Origin: Betaproteobacteria bacterium
GTDB taxonomy: Bacteria; Pseudomonadota; Gammaproteobacteria; Burkholderiales; JAEUOS01
Direction of reading: 5' to 3'
Assembly: GCA_028292405.1 (NCBI GenBank)
Contig: JAQGMJ010000016.1
Coordinates: 1 to 64,000 of the forward strand
DNA length: 64,000 bases
The notes under the pieces were generated by a model, which ran no database searches, was not told the DNA's origin, and worked only from the letters and a program-made list of their open reading frames with translations. Shown in pieces: positions 60,269 to 64,000 of this stretch. A program made the translations under genes and the position numbers. How positions within the stretch are numbered: the stretch's first letter is position 1; each line of letters opens with the position of its first letter.

Positions 60269-60634
60269 TCCGCGCGGCCAAGGGGCGCGGGAGTGCGGCT
60301 ATGCGGCGTTTTCGCGACCTGTGGGCCTGCCGTGGGTGGACCCGGGACCGCGGTCCCGGTTACCCTGCGGCGTTCCCGCGCGCATCGGGACCTGCGCCTC
60401 AAGCGCCGGCGCTGCGCCGGGGGCAATATGCGGGCATCCAATCCGGCATCTCGCCGGCGAAGAAGAACAAGGAGCCTGCCATGCGCCTGACAGCATGGGC
60501 ATTTAGGCGAACGCGGCGCGGCTCTAAGCGCCGGAACATCGAACAACAAGCCGGGCAAGCGCAACGCCGCTATTCCGCGCTGTTTTGATTCACGGTTTTC
60601 CTGAACCATCCATTTCAAAGCCACGGAGCATCAC
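60269..60634. other. Intergenic region with a perfect palindrome
   Basis: About 365 bases. It includes the perfect 18-bp palindrome at 60342-60359. Otherwise no gene, terminator or recognised RNA. Confidence 0.5.
60342..60359. repeat. Perfect 18-bp palindrome
   Basis: CCGGGACCGCGGTCCCGG reads the same on both strands with no loop. It lies between the methyltransferase and the MddA-like gene and could be a DNA-binding site. Confidence 0.7.
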
Positions 60635-61378
60635 ATGGGCATCATCAGTTTCATCTACGGTATTGCAAGTTACGCGGCCTGCCTGGTCGCCCTCACCTAC
60701 GCGATGGGGTTTGTCGGCAATTTCGTGGTGCCGAAGTCGATCGACAGCGGCCCGGCCGGCGCGATGCCGGCGGCGCTGGTGATCGACCTCGCGCTGCTGG
60801 CCCTGTTCGCATTGCAGCACAGCGTGATGGCGCGCCCCGGCTTCAAGGCCTTCTGGACCCGCATCGTGCCCGAGCCGGTCGAGCGCAGCACCTTCGTGCT
60901 GTTTTCCAGCCTGGCGCTGGGCCTGCTGTACTGGCAGTGGCAGCCGCTCGAAGGCATGGTCTGGTCGGTGGAAAACCCGGCCGCGCGCGGCGCGCTGTGG
61001 GCGCTTTACTGGGCCGGCTGGCTGACCCTGCTGCTGGCCACTTTCATGATCAACCATTTCGACCTGTTCGGCCTGCGCCAGGTCTACCTGCGCCTGAAGA
61101 ACCAGCCCTATACCCCGGTGCCCTTCGTCAAGTTCGCTTTTTACCGCGTGGTGCGCCACCCCATCATGCTGGGCCTGTTGATCGCCTTCTGGGCCACGCC
61201 GGACATGAGCATGAGCCACCTGCTGTTCGCCGCCGCCACCACCGCCTACATTTTCATCGGCATCTTCCTGGAAGAGCGCGACCTGCGCCGCGCCCACGGC
61301 GAGGCGTTTTACGAGCAGTACCGGCGCGAGGCGAACATGATCCTGCCCCTGCCGCGGCGCAAATCGGCGCGCGGCTGA
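60635..61378 (+). CDS. mddA: Methanethiol S-methyltransferase (MddA-like)
   Basis: A 247-residue integral membrane protein of the NnrU/isoprenylcysteine-methyltransferase-like family. About six hydrophobic segments. Recognisable stretches are FALQHSVMARPGFKAFWTRIVP, VERSTFVLFSSLALGLLYWQW, MINHFDLFGLRQVYLRLK, VRHPIMLGLLIAFWATPDMSMSHLLFA, and EERDLRRAHGEAFYEQYRR, all typical of MddA, which methylates methanethiol to dimethyl sulfide with SAM. The assignment rests on sequence resemblance recalled from the family. ATG at 60635 follows CACGGAGC. The alpha/beta hydrolase begins 27 bases after it, so the two probably share a transcript. Confidence 0.85.
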   Translation: MGIISFIYGIASYAACLVALTYAMGFVGNFVVPKSIDSGPAGAMPAALVIDLALLALFALQHSVMARPGFKAFWTRIVPEPVERSTFVLFSSLALGLLYWQWQPLEGMVWSVENPAARGALWALYWAGWLTLLLATFMINHFDLFGLRQVYLRLKNQPYTPVPFVKFAFYRVVRHPIMLGLLIAFWATPDMSMSHLLFAAATTAYIFIGIFLEERDLRRAHGEAFYEQYRREANMILPLPRRKSARG

Positions 61379-61405
61379 GGCGCGCTTGCGAACCACGGAA
61401 TCGCC

Positions 61406-62230
61406 ATGCCGATATTGACGCTGCGAAACATCCGCATCGACTACACCGACGAGGGCCACGGCCAGGCCGTGGTCCTGGTCCACAGCTCGGTCAGCGGAAA
61501 CCGCCAGTGGCGCGCCTTAACCGAAGGCTTGAGCGACCGCTACCGGGTGTGCGCCGTCAATCTTTACGGCTACGGCGAGACCACGCCCTGGCCGGGAAAC
61601 AAGCCGCAGTCGCTCTATGCGCAGGCGCAGCTGGTGCCGGCCCTGTGCCGCGAAATGCCGGGGCCGCCGCACCTGGTGGGCCACTCCTTCGGCGGCGCGG
61701 TGGCGCTGAAAGCGGCGGGCTTGCTGGGCGAGCGCGCCGGCTGCCTGGTGCTGCTGGAGCCGAATCCCTTTCACCTGTTGCAGCAGGCCGGGCGCGCTGA
61801 GGCTTACGCGGAGGCGCGCGCCCTGCGCGACCACGTGCAGTGCTACGGCTCGCTGGGCGACTGGCCGGCGGTGGCCGAGCGCTTTGCCGACTACTGGCTG
61901 GGCGACGGCGCCTGGAGCGCGATGCCGGAAAAGCGCCGTGCCGCCTTTGTCGAGGCGCTGCCACCGAACATCCACGAGTGGGACGCGGTGATGGACGAAC
62001 AAACGCCGATCGGCGAATGGAAACTGCCGTCGGCGCGCACCCTGGTGGTGAGCGACCCGGCAACGCGGCGCCCGGTGCGCGAGATCGTCGAGTTGTTCCG
62101 CGAGGCCTGCCCGCACTGGTCGTTCCGGTCGGTCGAAGGCGGCCACATGGCGCCGCTGACCCGGCCGGACCTGATCAACCCGATCGTGCGCGGCTTTCTC
62201 GACGCCGGGTTGTCCTCCGGGTTGGACTGA
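61406..62230 (+). CDS. Alpha/beta hydrolase
   Basis: A 274-residue hydrolase. The nucleophile elbow is GHSFGGAVALKAAG, the oxyanion region VVLVHSSVSGNRQWRAL, and the His is in VEGGHMAPLTRPD; the acid is probably the Asp in VVSDPATRRPV. It resembles haloalkane-dehalogenase-like and carboxylesterase enzymes of MhpC type. ATG at 61406. It lies directly behind mddA. Substrate unknown. Confidence 0.9.
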   Translation: MPILTLRNIRIDYTDEGHGQAVVLVHSSVSGNRQWRALTEGLSDRYRVCAVNLYGYGETTPWPGNKPQSLYAQAQLVPALCREMPGPPHLVGHSFGGAVALKAAGLLGERAGCLVLLEPNPFHLLQQAGRAEAYAEARALRDHVQCYGSLGDWPAVAERFADYWLGDGAWSAMPEKRRAAFVEALPPNIHEWDAVMDEQTPIGEWKLPSARTLVVSDPATRRPVREIVELFREACPHWSFRSVEGGHMAPLTRPDLINPIVRGFLDAGLSSGLD

Positions 62231-62357
62231 CACTGCGGCGTGAGACCACGCCAGCCGGGAGTAATTTTCATCGGTAGGTGAAATGTGGGGCCGGCCGGTT
62301 TTCGGCTGGTTAAGATGCGCCCAGCCCCAAACCAAAACCTATAGCGGGAGTCTTATC

Positions 62358-62705
62358 TTGTCACTCTTCACCCCTTTGAACCGCAGCCTGGCCGTGCTTG
62401 GCCTGGCCTCTTGTGCGGTTGTCTTCGCAGCCCCGGCGGCCATCCAGAAACAGGACGGCCGCAACGCCCAGTTCGCGCAGGCCCTGCGCGAACTCAAGGA
62501 AGGCCGGGCCACCGCCGCCTACGGCGATTTCATGCGCCTAGCCGACCGTGGCGACGCCGAATCGGCGCGCATCGCGCTGATCATGCTGCGCCACGGTCCG
62601 GAAATGCACGGCGCCGGCTGGGGCGCCTCGCAGCCGCAAATCGACCGCTGGATGAAGCTGGCCCGCCAGCCGATGGAGCCGCTGACGGCCGAGTCGGGCG
62701 ACTAG
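62358..62705 (+). CDS. Small exported protein of unknown function
   Basis: A 115-residue protein. The start is a TTG at 62358 with GGGAG about eight bases upstream; it then has a signal peptide (NRSLAVLGLASCAVVFAAPAA). The mature part is helical: FAQALRELKEGRATAAYGDFMRLADRGDAESARIAL, with short helical repeats resembling a Sel1-type pair. Function unknown. It follows the alpha/beta hydrolase by about 130 bases and converges on the TetR gene. Confidence 0.65.
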   Translation: MSLFTPLNRSLAVLGLASCAVVFAAPAAIQKQDGRNAQFAQALRELKEGRATAAYGDFMRLADRGDAESARIALIMLRHGPEMHGAGWGASQPQIDRWMKLARQPMEPLTAESGD

Positions 62706-62732
62706 GCTGGTGACCTGGGCCGGCAATCGGCC

Positions 62733-63398
62733 CTAGGCTTTGCGGCGTGCCGGCTTGGCCGCAGCGGGGCAGGCAACATCGAGCATGTGCGCCGCCACCG
62801 CGCGGGCGGCCAGCGCCGCTTGCGGGTCGCGGTCCATTTGCGCCGATACCGCGGCGCCGTCGTAAAGCAGGTGCAACTGGTGCCCCAACGCTTCGGGCTG
62901 GGCGGCGCCGGATTGCCGCGCCAGGTCGATGAACAGGGCGCGGGTCCACTTGCGCGCGACATCGCAGACTTCGCGGCCGCTGCTGCCCGTCGGCATTTCG
63001 GCGGCCGCGCGCATGAAGGCGCAGCCGCGGTAATCGTGCTCGGCGAAGATTTCGGCCAGCAGGTCGAAAATTGCCAGCACCTTGTCGCGCGGCTGTTCAA
63101 CCTGCGCCAGCCTGGCTTGGATGCGCCCCTGGCGCGCCTCGCGGCGCTGCAGCAGGTAAGCGCGCACCAGGTCGTCCTTGCCCTTGAAGTTGCCGTAGAG
63201 AGACGCCTTGGCCACGCCGGCACGTTCGATCACCCGTTCGATGCCGACGTTATGCACGCCTTCTTCATAGAACAGTTCTTCGGCCGCGGCCAGCAAGCGC
63301 TTGCGGGCTGATAGGCGGGGGACCTGAGGAAGAATTTGCGGAGCCGCTCCAGACCCGGCAGGCGCTGTAACCGGCCGTTCAAGAATATTTGTGTTCAT
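62733..63398 (-). CDS. TetR/AcrR-family repressor
   Basis: A 221-residue TetR regulator. HTH at about residues 32-78 (KRLLAAAEELFYEEGVHNVGIERVIERAGVAKASLYGNFKGKDDLV); the remainder is helical ligand-binding domain. The start ATG at 63398 lies 15 bases from the first operator. Divergent from the MFS gene at 63483, so it probably represses both. A 28-residue N-terminal extension (LERPVTAPAGSGAAPQ) precedes the HTH. Confidence 0.9.
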   Translation of the reverse strand: MNTNILERPVTAPAGSGAAPQILPQVPRLSARKRLLAAAEELFYEEGVHNVGIERVIERAGVAKASLYGNFKGKDDLVRAYLLQRREARQGRIQARLAQVEQPRDKVLAIFDLLAEIFAEHDYRGCAFMRAAAEMPTGSSGREVCDVARKWTRALFIDLARQSGAAQPEALGHQLHLLYDGAAVSAQMDRDPQAALAARAVAAHMLDVACPAAAKPARRKA

Positions 63399-63402
63399 GG
63401 AG

Positions 63403-63430
63403 TTGACTTTACCAGACCGGTCTGTATAGT
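63403..63430 (+). promoter_or_regulatory. Near-consensus promoter of the MFS gene
   Basis: TTGACT at 63403-63408, a 16-base spacer and TATAGT at 63425-63430, pointing at the MFS gene whose start is 53 bases further. The spacer contains the TetR-type operator CAGACCGGTCTG. Confidence 0.75.
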
Positions 63431-63452
63431 GTCAAGCATCCAGACCAGTCTG
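63413..63452. promoter_or_regulatory. Pair of TetR-type operators
   Basis: CAGACCGGTCTG (63413-63424), a perfect palindrome inside the promoter spacer, and CAGACCAGTCTG (63441-63452), differing by one base, 28 bases apart. Both lie between the divergent TetR and MFS genes and fit TetR-family sites. Confidence 0.75.
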
Positions 63453-63482
63453 TCTGGTTTCTTCGGATTTAGGGGATTTGCC

Positions 63483-64000
63483 ATGAATAACTGCCCACCC
63501 GCCGCCTTGCCAGTCGCCACTGTCCGCGCGCCCGCCGTGAGTCGCCTGCCCGCCGCCCAAGCCGCCGGCCGCCGCCTTTCGCCCACGGCCGCCTTCTACC
63601 TGCTGGCCTCGATCACGGTTTCCTTCCTCGCCGGCTCCCTGGCGCCGACCCCGCTTTACCCGGTGTACCAGGCAGAATGGGGCTTTTCGGCCCTGACAGT
63701 GACGGAAATCTTCGGCATCTACGCCCTGGTGCTGCTGGCCACCCTGCTGGTGGCGGGGCGCCTGTCCGACCATATCGGCCGCCGGCCGGTGCTGATCGTC
63801 GCCACCCTAACGCAGGCGGTGGTGATGCTGATTTTCGCCACTGCCGGCGGGGTCGACGGCCTGATCCTGGCGCGCATCGTCCAGGGCCTGGCGACCGGCG
63901 CGGCGCTGGGCGCCATCGGCGCCGGCATGCTCGACCTCGACAAGGTTCGCGGCCCGGTGGCCAACGCGGTGACGCCGATGCTGGGCACCGGTACCGGGGG
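63483..64000 (+). CDS. MFS transporter, C-terminus outside window
   Basis: The first 172 residues of a major facilitator, cut by the window edge. After a 35-residue cytoplasmic N-terminus (starting MNNCPPAALPVAT), TM1 is LLASITVSFLAGSLAPTPLYPVYQ, and MFS motif A appears as GRLSDHIGRRPVLI. Then VQGLATGAALGAIGAG, similar to drug-efflux transporters. It is divergent from a TetR repressor and has a promoter with the operator in its spacer, so a drug-inducible efflux pump is likely. Substrate unknown. Confidence 0.88.
   Translation, partial: MNNCPPAALPVATVRAPAVSRLPAAQAAGRRLSPTAAFYLLASITVSFLAGSLAPTPLYPVYQAEWGFSALTVTEIFGIYALVLLATLLVAGRLSDHIGRRPVLIVATLTQAVVMLIFATAGGVDGLILARIVQGLATGAALGAIGAGMLDLDKVRGPVANAVTPMLGTGTG

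Overview
The window is high-GC bacterial chromosome from a betaproteobacterium, most probably order Burkholderiales and perhaps Oxalobacteraceae. Evidence: two Bug-type tripartite-tricarboxylate receptor proteins, a Ku/LigD pair, a LiuR-type MerR regulator beside isovaleryl-CoA dehydrogenase, DUF2239 and DUF6279 proteins, and GC-ending codons nearly everywhere. No rRNA, tRNA, CRISPR array, transposase or prophage was seen. About 62 protein genes can be supported; several start with TTG or GTG.

Layout, 1-20 kb: a truncated TonB-like gene, a BON-domain protein and a small exported protein; an orphan Bug receptor and a LysR regulator; a ku-ligD operon for non-homologous end joining; a TSUP permease divergent from an SDR oxidoreductase; a 1264-residue hybrid kinase with two kinase modules and two receivers; an ABC-type amino-acid binding protein; a D(-)-tartrate dehydratase lying between copies of a dispersed repeat; and rsuA with a small upstream gene.

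20-34 kb: a lower-GC restriction island (Mrr-like nuclease, PD-(D/E)XK endonuclease, controller protein, divergent D12-class adenine methylase, and an XRE regulator after it). Next come an NHL-repeat protein with odd codon use, two exported Lys/Ala-rich paralogues separated by a G-rich 14-bp tandem array, a MetX-like hydrolase, and glmU-glmS with two strong hairpins just upstream of glmS.

34-46 kb: a leucine/isovalerate catabolic region. A MerR/LiuR-like regulator lies between an MBL-fold hydrolase and, further on, a thioesterase/isovaleryl-CoA dehydrogenase/thioesterase operon. The two outer units carry the same 18-bp operator-like sequence just before their start codons. A CheB-CheR-PAS-kinase-receiver protein, carbonic anhydrase, a MaoC-like hydratase and a thiolase follow. 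The carboxylase and lyase steps of leucine breakdown are not in the window.

46-64 kb: a mixed accessory stretch with a GNAT acetyltransferase, a halogenase-like flavoprotein plus GT2 glycosyltransferase as in aryl polyene clusters, a second Bug receptor, an LpxO-like lipid A hydroxylase, a cupin, a siderophore-interacting protein, an FMN reductase, an alpha/beta hydrolase fused to a LuxR-type DNA-binding domain, a methyltransferase, an MddA-like methanethiol S-methyltransferase, and a divergent TetR/MFS pair whose operators overlap a near-consensus promoter. The MFS gene runs off the end. Intergenic spaces hold several families of palindromic and tandem repeats, described individually.
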